From: Deltaproteobacteria bacterium
Lineage (GTDB): Bacteria > Myxococcota_A > UBA9160 > UBA6930
Direction: 5' to 3'
Assembly (NCBI GenBank): GCA_016875395.1
Contig: VGRF01000014.1
Coordinates: forward strand, 1 to 64,000
Length of the DNA: 64,000 nt
The position numbers and the translations under genes are program-made. How positions within the stretch are numbered: position 1 is the first letter of the stretch; each line of letters starts with the position of its first letter. Under the pieces are notes generated by a model. That model saw only the letters and a list, made by a program, of their open reading frames with translations, did no database searches and had not been told where the DNA came from. This document shows positions 1 through 6,933 of the stretch, piece by piece.

Positions 1-92
1 CGATCCGGGTGCGGCGACGGGACGCCGCGCCCCCCGCCCTGCGAGCGGGCGCACGCCCGCCTTCCGCAGCCCGCCGCGGCGCTCGCGGCTCC

Positions 93-287
93 TCAGGTGC
101 GAAGGTGCGTCTCGAATCCGTCGTCCACCCATAGCTCGTCGCTTCGCGGCGGCGCGGCCGGAGGCGCTCGCGTCGGCAGGCCGAGGCATCCGAGGATCGC
201 GGCGGCTGCATCCGGGGGAAGATGCGCCGAGATCACGCGCGTGCGGGCGCCACAGCGTGGGCACGCGAGCACGTCGATGGCAAGCGC
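93..287 (-). pseudogene. IS91-family transposase, C-terminal fragment
   Basis: About 64 codons ending in a stop at 93-95 resemble the C-terminal tail of IS91/IS801-type Y2 transposases: a DVLACPRCG zinc-finger-like start, then an ISAHL...ILGCLGLP stretch and a Pro/Ala-rich tail. The catalytic tyrosines and replication-initiator domain are missing, so this is a dead remnant. Upstream of about 287 the frame continues but looks like antisense sequence of the plus-strand gene, so the join near 285 is probably a recombination breakpoint. Family assignment rests on recalled motif similarity only. Confidence 0.55.
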
Positions 288-603
288 CGGCCTAGTATTT
301 CTCGGGACCAACAACATGCAAGAAGGGACCACAGGAGAGCCAGGTTGGCTGCGATCGATCTCGAGAGATGTGCTTGGCGAGCGTCGCGGGGACATCTTGT
401 ATGACGCAGTGGATCTTGGGGTGTCGGTTGGCGTGGCAAAGCTGGCAGTGAAAGCGGGCGATTTTGCGGTACGCAAAGGAAGACTCGGTCCGGCACAGCT
501 CAGCGCCTTCTGGAGACCGACGGGGATAGGTCGCGCTGTCATTTCAAAGGGCGACAGAATACGCAGGGATGCGACGCGGGAAGAGGAGGAGGTTCTACAC
601 TGA
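277..603 (+). pseudogene. DUF4225-like protein, C-terminal part
   Basis: From about 288 the frame reads like the C-terminal portion of DUF4225 proteins: a GTNNMQEG segment (the family typically has a GANN.YEG-like run), a loop, then ILYDAVDLGVSVGVAKL, a small-residue helix typical of that domain. The upstream part of the frame is antisense to the IS91 transposase scrap, so the native 5' end is lost; an in-frame ATG at 277 could still start a short product. The stop (601-603) overlaps the ATG of the next gene (603) as TGATG, implying translational coupling. DUF4225 has no established function that I can apply; association with secreted toxins is a recalled impression, not proven here. Confidence 0.5.
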
Positions 604-839
604 TGACCTCCGGTATGCTGGTAACCGCACTCCTCTGTGTCGTGGTCGTAGCGGTCTGCTTTTTCGCGACGTGGACCTACGAGACCCGCGCCCCCATGCG
701 GGTGTTCATTGGTCGTGGCGTGATCCTGACGTTCTTGCTGCACGTTGCGTGGCTCGATGGAACCGACGTGTCAGCCATCCTGGTTGGATGCACCATAGTG
801 GTAGTCTTGTTCTTTCCGCGCAGCGCCAAGACAAAGTAG
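603..839 (+). CDS. Small two-helix membrane protein
   Basis: A 78-residue protein with two hydrophobic segments, roughly residues 4-24 (VTALLCVVVVAVCFFATW) and 38-68 (broken by a short polar turn), and a basic C-terminal tail (RSAKTK). The ATG overlaps the stop of the DUF4225-like frame, so it was probably made in fixed ratio with that protein. Small coupled membrane proteins often act as immunity or partner subunits; that role is inference from layout only. A truncated IS3 transposase begins immediately after its stop. Confidence 0.45.
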   Translation: MTSGMLVTALLCVVVVAVCFFATWTYETRAPMRVFIGRGVILTFLLHVAWLDGTDVSAILVGCTIVVVLFFPRSAKTK

Positions 840-840
840 A

Positions 841-1267
841 GGCGAGACTCGAGGGTGCGCTCGCGATCGACGTGGGCAGCAGCATCCGATCACAGCGCGT
901 GATCGAGGTGCTGTCGAAGCTCCTCAGCGTGCGCGGTGCTCCGCGCTACCTGCGCAGCGACAACGGCCCGGAGTTCGTCTCGCGGGCGATCCTCCAGTGG
1001 CTCACCCACGAGGCGAAGATCGAGACGGCGCTGATCGATCCGGGCAAGCCGTGGCAGAACGGAGCGAACGAATCGTTCAGCGGCAAGTTCCGCGACGAGT
1101 GCTTAGGGATGCAGTGGTTCCAGAATCGAACCGAGGCCCGCGGGTTGATCGAGGCCTGGCGACGGGAGTACAACTCCGTCCGGCCGCACTCGAGCCTCGG
1201 CAACCTCACCCCGGCGGAGTTCGCCGAGCGGTGTTCAACAACGCAGCAGACAGAGGCCGTTCTCTAG
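841..1267 (+). pseudogene. IS3-family transposase OrfB, C-terminal half
   Basis: The frame carries the end of the DDE integrase core of IS3 transposases: LRSDNGPEF (second catalytic Asp), WQNGANESFSGKFRDECL (catalytic Glu) and YNSVRPHSSLGNLTPAEF at the C-terminus. OrfA, the first Asp and all of the N-terminal half are missing; recognisable homology starts only just after the stop of the preceding small membrane gene. The same frame is open further upstream but does not look like transposase there. It is an inactive relic that probably marks a past rearrangement on the left side of the tRNA-Pro element. Confidence 0.85.
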
Positions 1268-1387
1268 AGGAATTAGGGCCGAGGATCTCAGGCAGGTCAC
1301 CCCTAGAACGCGAGGCGCCGGCTGCCCACTTAATGCCCACTTCGGTTTCTCTGGGGGAATGAAGGGTCTCGGAACCGTTTGATTCTG

Positions 1388-1437
1388 CTGGTCGGGCCGA
1401 CTGGATTCGAACCAGCGACCCCCTGAACCCCATTCAG
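1388..1437 (-). repeat. Left attachment site (tRNA-Pro 3' end copy)
   Basis: Fifty bases identical to 6826-6875. Read on the minus strand it is the tRNA-Pro 3' half, including the T-arm (GGTTCGAATCC), the acceptor strand and CCA. The D-arm and 5' acceptor strand are absent, so no tRNA is made here. It is the displaced target end left by site-specific insertion. Confidence 0.9.
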
Positions 1438-1553
1438 CGATGCACCGACGGAAAGCGTCGACAGCACGCGTGGTTACGCGAGCGGCGTGAACTCGCGGAA
1501 GAACTGCGGAAGAACGCGCACGCGTTTTCCTCCGCTCCGGCTTGCGGAAGGGA

Positions 1554-2330
1554 TCACTCCCGGTGCGGCAGTGCGGCAGTGCGGCGGCGAGCGCGCCGCG
1601 GAGCGTGCGATGCTCGGGGCGGAGGTTGCTCGCGATGGTTTCCTCCGGCGCGAGGTTCGTGTACGGGCTCGCCTTCCTGTTTGCAATCGGTGGCGCGGTG
1701 CACGGGTGCAGCATCCCGAGCGACGCAAACGCGGTGCAGTCGGCGGCTTGGTATGCGCAATCGCTCGCGATCGCCGCAATCCCGTACGTGCTCGCGCGCT
1801 GCATCGAGAAGATGTCGGCGCCGGACTTCCCGACCTCGGCGCCGCCAGCGCCGAAGGCCGCGCCGCAGCGCGAGGTCACGCCGGGCGTCTACGAGATCAA
1901 GTAGCGGCGCTCCTACGGGGCGGGAACGTGAACCTGCTCGCAACCGCTGGGCGAGGGTGCGCATTCTGCTCGCGCTGTTCGAGGGCAACTCGCCAGCCTT
2001 CCTCGAAGAGAGGTGTGCGTGTGCACTCGACTTCGAACGTCCCCATGCGCCGATCTCGCCACCGGAGCAGCAGCTTCTCGCGCCGCTCCCGCGAGCCCCG
2101 CGCATTGCGAATAGCAGCTCGTGCGACTTCGCGAGGTGCGCTTCGGCGTGCTCCTTCACGTCGCGGCCGAACGTGTGCGCGGGCTCGCTGTAGACGCCTT
2201 CCGCGAAGCGGCGAATGCGCTTCGCGTAGAGCGCCTCGGCGGCGGCGAAGAACGTGTCGGCGATGACGCCGCTCTTGTCGCTGTGCCGCTTCGCGAGCTG
2301 CAGGAGCTCGCGGTACTCGACGCGAATCAC
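1554..2330 (-). CDS. Unknown protein, N-terminal part plausible
   Basis: A GTG at 2330 overlaps the stop of the preceding 63-codon gene as GTGA. The first roughly 80 residues (IRVEYRELLQLAKRHSDKSG, then ADTFFAAAEALYAKRIRRFA) have normal amphipathic, helix-rich composition. After about residue 80 the composition becomes Arg-rich and the frame runs antisense to the small membrane gene at 1635-1904, so the real protein probably ends early or was truncated by a deletion or frameshift. I do not recognise the family. Its place after a small terminase suggests a phage-derived small protein. Confidence 0.3.
   Translation of the reverse strand: MIRVEYRELLQLAKRHSDKSGVIADTFFAAAEALYAKRIRRFAEGVYSEPAHTFGRDVKEHAEAHLAKSHELLFAMRGARGSGARSCCSGGEIGAWGRSKSSAHAHLSSRKAGELPSNSASRMRTLAQRLRAGSRSRPVGAPLLDLVDARRDLALRRGLRRWRRRGREVRRRHLLDAAREHVRDCGDRERLRIPSRRLHRVCVARDAAPVHRATDCKQEGEPVHEPRAGGNHREQPPPRASHAPRRARRRTAALPHRE
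1635..1904 (+). CDS. Small membrane protein of unknown function
   Basis: Eighty-nine residues starting at an ATG with a GGAGG nine bases upstream (1621-1625). Two predicted membrane helices, about residues 5-24 (ARFVYGLAFLFAIGGAVHG) and 34-52 (YAQSLAIAAIPYVLARC), are followed by a Pro/Ala-rich tail (TSAPPAPKAAP) and a short C-terminal segment. The good ribosome site and clean composition favour a real gene over the open frame on the other strand. No family recognised. It lies just inside the left attachment site on the plus strand, opposite most neighbours. Confidence 0.5.
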   Translation: MVSSGARFVYGLAFLFAIGGAVHGCSIPSDANAVQSAAWYAQSLAIAAIPYVLARCIEKMSAPDFPTSAPPAPKAAPQREVTPGVYEIK

Positions 2331-2518
2331 GCGGTCCGCGCAGTCGGCGAACCACTCGCCCGCATCGCGCTCCGCGCGCGAACGCGCGGCGCCGGTGAGC
2401 CTTCCCGCAGCCGGCGCCGCGAGCTCGGACTCAGCTCGGCGAGCATCGCGTGCATGAGCGCGCTGAGCGTGTAGGCGTTGGCGCCGGACGGGTTGCGTTT
2501 CGGGTTCTTCTTCTTCAC
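2327..2518 (-). CDS. Small basic protein, unknown
   Basis: A 63-residue product that begins at a GTG preceded by GGAG eight bases upstream. The start is strongly basic (KKKNPKRNPSG), followed by a helix-like ALMHAMLAELSPSSRRRL segment and a low-complexity tail. Its stop overlaps the GTG of the next gene (GTGA), so the two are probably coupled. It lies 111 bases downstream of the terminase gene, in the same direction. No recognised domain; a phage-type accessory protein is the simplest guess. Confidence 0.4.
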   Translation of the reverse strand: MKKKNPKRNPSGANAYTLSALMHAMLAELSPSSRRRLREGSPAPRVRARSAMRASGSPTARTA

Positions 2519-2629
2519 GTTGAGTTCTCCTCGGGGCGCTCGGTTACCGGTTCATCTCTTGGCGGGAATTCCGGCTCCGGGCGCCCACTTATTGGGTCGC
2601 CGCGCCGTCGCGACTTGCGGCGGCGACTC

Positions 2630-3133
2630 TCAGTCGGTCTCGTACTTCGATCGAATCAAGTTCCTCAACGGCGTCGCCTTCCGCGGTGCCCGGAACGCGA
2701 CGCGCTGACGCGACGAGGGCGAGAGCCCGAACTCCGTCGCGAACTGTGCGAAGAGGCGCTCGGCGCCGCGCGCGACCCCGACCTCAGGCCGCACTCGCTC
2801 GGTGACGGCGCCGGTCTTTGGGTTCGTCGTCGTGTAAGTCATCCCGTCGCGCGCGATCAGCTCAAGCGCCGTGCGCCAGGTGCCGTACGCGACGCAAAGT
2901 CCCTCGAACATCCCGCGGTCTTGGCGTTGCGCGATGCCGAGAGCGTCGAGCTGCGGCGCGAGGTCGAGCCAGCAGTCGCGCGCGTGCCCGGTCAGGTGGT
3001 CAGGGCAAGGCCCGAGGCCCGGCTCGCCCTGCATCTCGTCGCCGAGTGCTCGCTTGCCGGGGTTTCCGAGCAGGAGCTTCAGCGCCCGCGGCTTCGGTCT
3101 CCGGCCCCTCACCGGCGCTCTCCTGCGGCGCAT
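2630..3133 (-). CDS. Phage terminase small subunit, P27-like
   Basis: 167 residues from the ATG at 3133. The start GRRPKPRALKLLLGNPGKR is the hallmark N-terminus of P27-family small terminases, followed by CPDHLTGHARDCWLDLAPQL, a VAYGTWRTA helix and a C-terminal FATEFGLSPSSRQRV motif, in the usual family order and length. Small terminases recognise pac/cos DNA and recruit the large-subunit packaging motor. No large terminase, portal or capsid gene follows, so it is an orphan from a prophage or satellite. Start chosen because family homology begins right there; the upstream frame is antisense to the TPR gene. Confidence 0.8.
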   Translation of the reverse strand: MRRRRAPVRGRRPKPRALKLLLGNPGKRALGDEMQGEPGLGPCPDHLTGHARDCWLDLAPQLDALGIAQRQDRGMFEGLCVAYGTWRTALELIARDGMTYTTTNPKTGAVTERVRPEVGVARGAERLFAQFATEFGLSPSSRQRVAFRAPRKATPLRNLIRSKYETD

Positions 3134-3278
3134 CCCAGGCGACTCAATTCGCGCTTTTGGACCTTCCGGATTGCCCAGCGGTTCGCGCTTCGCGCGGCGC
3201 GCATTGCCGTCACAGGCGACGCGCCGGGTATCTGGTTGAACGCGGCGGCGAGGCGGAGCCCCTTCTCCCACATCACCT

Positions 3279-3320
3279 CCGAGATTGTAAGTGCTTGGAA
3301 TCTCGGCGTTTACTGGTCGG
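3279..3320. repeat. Internal copy of the element end next to tRNA-Pro
   Basis: Forty-two bases identical to 6792-6833. The unit contains an 8-bp inverted repeat (CCGAGATT / AATCTCGG, 12-nt loop), a short spacer, and the first 8 bases of the attachment core (CTGGTCGG). Right of 3320 the sequence departs from tRNA-Pro and enters a TPR coding frame with no start. It looks like the fossil end of an earlier related insertion. Confidence 0.85.
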
Positions 3321-4194
3321 CCCCGGGCGCCTGGAGGAAGCGCGAGAGCACTTCGAGCAAGCGCTCGCGATCTATCGCGAGGTGGGCAACCGCCATGCGG
3401 AGGGTGTCGTGCTCGGCAACCTCGGCACCATGCACCACCTCCAGGGTCGATTGACGGACGCGCTCGCGTTTGACGAGCGCGCCGTCGCGATTTACCGGGA
3501 GTGTGGTGACCGGCGAAACGAGGGCATCGTGCTCGGCAACCTCGGCCTGCTGCGCATGGACCAAGGTCGTGCGCAGGAAGCACGTGAGCTCTTCGAGCGG
3601 GCGCTCGCGACCAACCGCGAGGTGGGCGACCGCAGCTCGGAGGGGCATGTGCTCGGGAACCTCGCCCACCTGCATGTTGGCGAAGGCCGAGTGGAGGGGG
3701 CGTGGGAACTCAATGAGCAGGCGCTCGCGATCCATCGCGAGGTGGGCAACCGGCGATTCGAAGGGATCGTGCTTGCCGCTCGGGGAGGTCTTCTCGCGCG
3801 CCGAGGCCGGACGGACAACGCGCGGGAGCACTTCGAGCGTTCGCTCCTGATCCTCCGCGAGGTGAGGGACCGTCAGCAGGAAGGCGCCGTGCTTGGGCTG
3901 CTGGCTGACCTCTGCGCGCAGACCAGCGCGATGCCCGAGGCGCGAGCGCACTTCGCCGCCGGCGAGCGGCTCCTGCGCGAGGTGGGAGACAAGCTCGAAC
4001 TCGGCATGCTGCTCTGCGCGCGTGGGTTGCTGGAAGCGAGCAGCGACGACTCGGCGACCGGCCGCGCGTTGCTCGAGGAGGCCGAGAACCTCGCCGCGGA
4101 ACTTGGCGCGGGACCTGAGTCGGAGCTCGGCAGGGCGATCTCGAAGCTCAGCGAACGGCTCGCCGCGAGCGCGAGCGCGCTACATCGAAGATGA
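3321..4194 (+). pseudogene. Tetratricopeptide-repeat protein, 5' truncated
   Basis: About 290 codons made of roughly 40-residue TPR units with period 120 bp; each contains a variant of ALAIYREVGNRHAEGVVLGN followed by LG.L....GR...A.E.FE. This is the TPR_12/kinesin-light-chain-like type found at the C-termini of many bacterial kinases, ATPases and regulators. No start codon or upstream domain exists: the homology begins right at the end of the 42-bp internal repeat, and the frame before it is antisense to the terminase. The N-terminal effector domain was probably lost in that recombination. The last units are more divergent, ending LSERLAASASALHRR. Confidence 0.75.
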
Positions 4195-4273
4195 CGAGGC
4201 CCAGTGGCGTGAGCGCGCGCGATCCGCACGATCGCGCCGCACCTGCTCGCCGACGACCCGCGTGGCAAGGGGG

Positions 4274-4297
4274 AAGGCCCGCCTCGCGGAGGGCCTT
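4274..4297. terminator. Bidirectional terminator-like hairpin
   Basis: AAGGCCC (4274-4280) and GGGCCTT (4291-4297) form a 7-bp stem with a 10-nt loop between two convergent genes, the TPR remnant (+) and the small membrane gene (-). The U-run is only TTTCGTC on the plus side. Confidence 0.5.
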
Positions 4298-4323
4298 TCG
4301 TCAGCCGCGTCCTTCGGCTTCAG

Positions 4324-4638
4324 TCAGGGCTTGAAACGGTTCCACATGTTACGGCCGATCATCGACAGCGCTGCGCCGGACGTGAGCACGCCTGCGGCAC
4401 TGAAGATCTTCGTCAGTATCTCGCCGATCGCCGGAACGTTCATCAGCACGCTCGACAACGACGTCAGGGCGAGCGCCGTGACGATCACGCGAACGCTGTC
4501 TTCCGTCGCGATCGACACGCCGACGGCCACGCCGGCCACCACCAGGATGAGCGACGCGTACGGGATTTCCACGAACGCGCCGACGATGCAGACGGCGAGA
4601 CCTGCCCAACCGATGAGCTTGTACGGATTCACATTCAC
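4324..4638 (-). CDS. Small multi-helix membrane protein
   Basis: 104 residues from a GTG preceded by GAGGGAG about seven bases upstream. At least three hydrophobic segments: LIGWAGLAVCIVGAFVEIPY, ASLILVVAGVAVGVSIA, and after a VRVIVTALALTSLSSVL stretch a final GVLTSGAALSMIG, with a positive C-terminus (RNMWNRFKP). It resembles a widespread family of conserved hypothetical inner-membrane proteins of about 100 residues; no function is established. It lies within the tRNA-Pro element, convergent with the TPR remnant, with a terminator-like hairpin between. Confidence 0.7.
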   Translation of the reverse strand: MNVNPYKLIGWAGLAVCIVGAFVEIPYASLILVVAGVAVGVSIATEDSVRVIVTALALTSLSSVLMNVPAIGEILTKIFSAAGVLTSGAALSMIGRNMWNRFKP

Positions 4639-5126
4639 GATTCATCTCCCTCAGATCGTTGTTGACGCGGCCCGATGGCCAGTACCGCTGCGGCATCCTA
4701 CGCCGCTATGCGCCGACAAAGCAAGCAGAACCCTCCCCGTTCGGGGGCGAAGGTGTAGACGCCCTTGGGGCCAACGAGTTGTTGGAACGCTGTCAGCGGT
4801 TCCTGACACGAGCAGCTCTTTGACCTCAGCTTCGTGGTGCGGCCACCGACAATCAGGCACCCGGGGATTGAGCGTCGGCACTTGTCGTCCGAGCAGCGCG
4901 CGGCTTTCCGGCGAACTCATGTCGCGTCGAGAAGCTCGGGCGTGATGCGGAGGCGGGACGCTGGGTGCTCCGGTTCCTTCGGGCCCGTTGCGCGCGCTCG
5001 CTGAGCGCCGATTGCAGGAACCGTCGATGTCGAGTGCTGCCGCGACCAGCGGCGCGATCGCGCCCCGGCGCGCGGTTTGGGGGAGCAGGTTCGCGGGGCC
5101 CCGACGGCAGTACCTAGAATGCCGGC
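4639..5126. other. Stretch without a well-supported gene
   Basis: No start-to-stop gene is convincing here. On the minus strand a cysteine-rich open frame runs from about 4916 to a stop at 4698-4700 (CSDDKCRR ... SCSCQEPL ... GPKGVYTFAPERGG ... CLLCRR). Its composition looks like a zinc-binding protein, but it has no ATG, GTG or TTG. An overlapping frame does have an ATG (4920). Either a frameshift or a decayed gene would explain this. Confidence 0.3.
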
Positions 5127-5393
5127 GTGACGAGAGCCTCGAATCCTCGAGATGTGAGAGCGACTCCGGGCGCGGCGCGCGCGCGGGACGCGCGGCGAGC
5201 GGCGGCCGTATGCGTCGCGGGTGCGCTCGCGCTCGCAGGCTGCTCCGTCTCGACCGAGGCTCACCCCGTGTTCGAGAAGGGCGGCATGCGCGCGGAGGGC
5301 GCGACGACGTCGGGCGTCCTGTCTGGCGCCGCGCGCGGCGACGAGGTTTACCAACGTCCCATGCCTCCCAGGCAAAGAGGGGGTTTCTCGTAA
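5127..5393 (+). CDS. Possible small lipoprotein
   Basis: Eighty-eight residues from a GTG. After an Arg-rich leader comes AAAVCVAGALALAGC, a hydrophobic run ending in an LAGC lipobox, then a small polar domain rich in Gly and Ala. A TAGAAT about 9 bases before the GTG could be a -10 box for a leaderless message, but no ribosome site is visible. The 3' end overlaps, on the opposite strand, the gene coupled to the integrase, so one of the two is truncated or spurious. No family recognised. Confidence 0.35.
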   Translation: MTRASNPRDVRATPGAARARDARRAAAVCVAGALALAGCSVSTEAHPVFEKGGMRAEGATTSGVLSGAARGDEVYQRPMPPRQRGGFS

Positions 5394-5487
5394 GCATGAA
5401 GTCGCGCCGGCATCGCTCGACGTGCCCGCTGGTTGTCGAGTCGTCGAGGTCGTCGTAGATCCCGGGCCGAGGTTTAGGGCGCTTCAC
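5350..5487 (-). pseudogene. Integrase-coupled small ORF, truncated
   Basis: The GTG at 5487 overlaps the integrase stop (GTGA). The first 46 residues look like a genuine family that I recall downstream of integrases and in mobile DNA: KPRPGIYDDLDDST, a polar helix, then LTRNPLFAWEAWDV (others read NPLYAWEAW). In complete relatives the chain continues through another helix. Here the frame turns Arg-rich and antisense to the lipoprotein candidate after about 5350, suggesting a deletion junction. Function unknown; a role in excision is only a guess from position. Confidence 0.45.
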
Positions 5488-6671
5488 TCCGCCACCTCGC
5501 GCTCGAGCGCGCCGCCGATGCGCTCGCCCACCTTTGCGCTCGCCTCGCGCAGCGGGTCCTGCGACCAGTGCGCGTAACGCTGCGTCGTCGTCGCGCGCGA
5601 GTGACCGAGCAGCGCGCCGATCGCCGGCAGCGAGAGCCCTTCCAGCAGGCCCTGCGACGCGAACGAGTGACGGAGGTCGTGAAGCCGGATCGCCGCGTCG
5701 AGCCCGCCCTTCGTCTTCACGTCGTTCCACGCCGCGCGAATTTCGCGCAGCGCGGCTTTCTTCGTCGGGTTCGGGAAGACCCACCGCTCATGCCGCTTCG
5801 GCGCGTTGGCGAGGCTTCTGAGCACGTCGAGCGCGGGCTCGTTGAGCACGACGTGCTTCGCGCCGTGGTGGCGTGCGGTCTTGTGCGTGTCGAGCGCGAT
5901 GAATCCGCGCTCGAGGTCGACGCGCGCCCACTCGAGCCCCAGGATCTCCGCGCGCCGGCAACCTGTTAGGACGAGCAGCCGAATCGCCGCGCACTTCGCC
6001 GGGTCGCTCGTCTCGACCGCCTTCAAGCCCTTGCCGAGTCGGCGCAGCTCGAGCTCGCTCAGGTGTCGTTCGCGCGGCGCCTCGGCGAAGCGCTCGACGC
6101 GGCGCGTCGGGTTCGTGCCGTCGGGACGCAGGCCCCAGCGCTCGGCGAGGTTGAACAGGGTCGAGATCAGGAAGAGCACGCGGTTCGCCTGCACCGGTTT
6201 CGTCGCGAGGCTCGCGTGCACGTGCTGCACGTCGCTCGGCGTGACGGCCGCAACCTTCATCGGGCCGAGCGCCGGCGTCACGTACTTCGCGAGGATGCGC
6301 TTGTTTTCGAGCTGCGTCGCGCGCGCGTTCTTCGGCAGGTGCTCGGCCTCGTAGCGCTCGACGAGCTCGGCGACGGTGAGCGCGTCGAGGCGCTCGCGCT
6401 TCTCGCGCGAGGGGTCGCGGCCGTCGAGACGCACCTCGGCGAGCAGCCTCGCGGCGTGCGCGCGCGCGTTCTCCGCGGTGATCTTCGGATACGAGCCGAG
6501 CGAGTGCCGCTTCGTGCGGCCGTCGAGCATGTACTGGACGCACCACGCGCGCGCGCCGCTCGGATGCACGCGCAGGCCGAATCCCGGAATCTCCGCGTCC
6601 CACACGAAGCCCGCCTTCTTCGCCTTGTCCGCGACCGACTTCGTGAGCTTGACCGTGCTGCGCTTCGGCAT
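5484..6671 (-). CDS. int: Tyrosine integrase of the tRNA-Pro element
   Basis: 395 residues, full length for P4-type integrases. The N-terminal DUF4102 arm-binding region (residues ~5-85, with PGFGLRVHPSGARAW and LGSYPKIT) is followed by a SAM-like core-binding domain and the catalytic domain. Active-site residues are visible: Arg239 (LTGCRRAEI), Lys264 (HKTA), His331/Arg334 (HDLRHSFAS), His357 (LLGHS) and nucleophile Tyr366 (TTQRYAHW). The gene starts 155 bp from tRNA-Pro and points away from it, as expected for an enzyme that uses this tRNA as attB. It appears intact, so the element may still be excisable. Confidence 0.95.
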   Translation of the reverse strand: MPKRSTVKLTKSVADKAKKAGFVWDAEIPGFGLRVHPSGARAWCVQYMLDGRTKRHSLGSYPKITAENARAHAARLLAEVRLDGRDPSREKRERLDALTVAELVERYEAEHLPKNARATQLENKRILAKYVTPALGPMKVAAVTPSDVQHVHASLATKPVQANRVLFLISTLFNLAERWGLRPDGTNPTRRVERFAEAPRERHLSELELRRLGKGLKAVETSDPAKCAAIRLLVLTGCRRAEILGLEWARVDLERGFIALDTHKTARHHGAKHVVLNEPALDVLRSLANAPKRHERWVFPNPTKKAALREIRAAWNDVKTKGGLDAAIRLHDLRHSFASQGLLEGLSLPAIGALLGHSRATTTQRYAHWSQDPLREASAKVGERIGGALEREVAE

Positions 6672-6791
6672 CGCGCCCCCTTCGCGGCCTTCGGTGAGCC
6701 TCTCAGCGGGTCGCGAAAACAGGACCGCGGAAGAAAGGCGGAAGAACCGCAGCGGGATTTAGGGGGATTCCGCGGGCTTCGTCAAGAACAG

Positions 6792-6833
6792 CCGAGATTG
6801 TAAGTGCTTGGAATCTCGGCGTTTACTGGTCGG
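6792..6833. repeat. Element end adjoining tRNA-Pro
   Basis: Identical over 42 bases to 3279-3320. It overlaps the last 7 bases of the tRNA (CCA end) and includes an 8-bp inverted repeat that lies directly downstream of tRNA-Pro, where it may serve as a transcription terminator or an integrase arm site. Confidence 0.85.
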
Positions 6834-6875
6834 GCCGACTGGATTCGAACCAGCGACCCCCTGAACCCCATTCAG
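6826..6875 (-). repeat. Right attachment site within tRNA-Pro
   Basis: Fifty-base perfect direct repeat of 1388-1437, covering the tRNA from the anticodon stem to one base past CCA. The crossover must fall within this identity block, so integration regenerates a full tRNA here. Confidence 0.9.
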
Positions 6876-6903
6876 GTGCGCTACCAGGCTGCGCCACGGC
6901 CCG
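6827..6903 (-). tRNA. tRNA-Pro (anticodon GGG)
   Basis: 77 nt including an encoded CCA. Acceptor strands CGGGCCG (5') and CGGCCCG (3') pair fully; the anticodon stem CCTGA/TCAGG encloses loop ATGGGGT, giving anticodon GGG for proline CCC/CCU codons. The T-arm carries GGTTCGAATCC. It is the integration target of the adjacent element. In relatives a tRNA-Pro commonly follows the ihfA-merR genes, which fits the position here. Confidence 0.95.
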
Positions 6904-6933
6904 ACCGGTCGCAGTGGGTAGCCGGCCGATCCT

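Larger units (their letters stand above)
1388..6875. mobile_element. tRNA-Pro integrative element (possibly composite)
   Basis: The region lies between perfect 50-bp direct repeats that correspond to the 3' half of tRNA-Pro(GGG), from its CCA end to the anticodon stem. The intact tRNA is at the right end and a full-length tyrosine integrase points away from it, the classic layout of tRNA-targeted genomic islands. Contents are a P27-like small terminase, small membrane proteins, a beheaded TPR gene, and a small gene coupled to the integrase. There are no conjugation genes, no replication gene and no other virion genes, so it is a reduced or satellite-like element. An internal 42-bp repeat suggests that two elements are stacked. 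Confidence 0.8.

Noticed and set aside
1388-1437. Possible second tRNA-Pro gene
   Set aside because: Only the 3' half is present; D-arm and 5' acceptor strand are missing, so it is the attachment-site copy.
2818-3320. 5' extension of the TPR frame
   Set aside because: It is antisense to the well-supported small terminase and has no TPR character; the TPR homology begins only after the 42-bp repeat.
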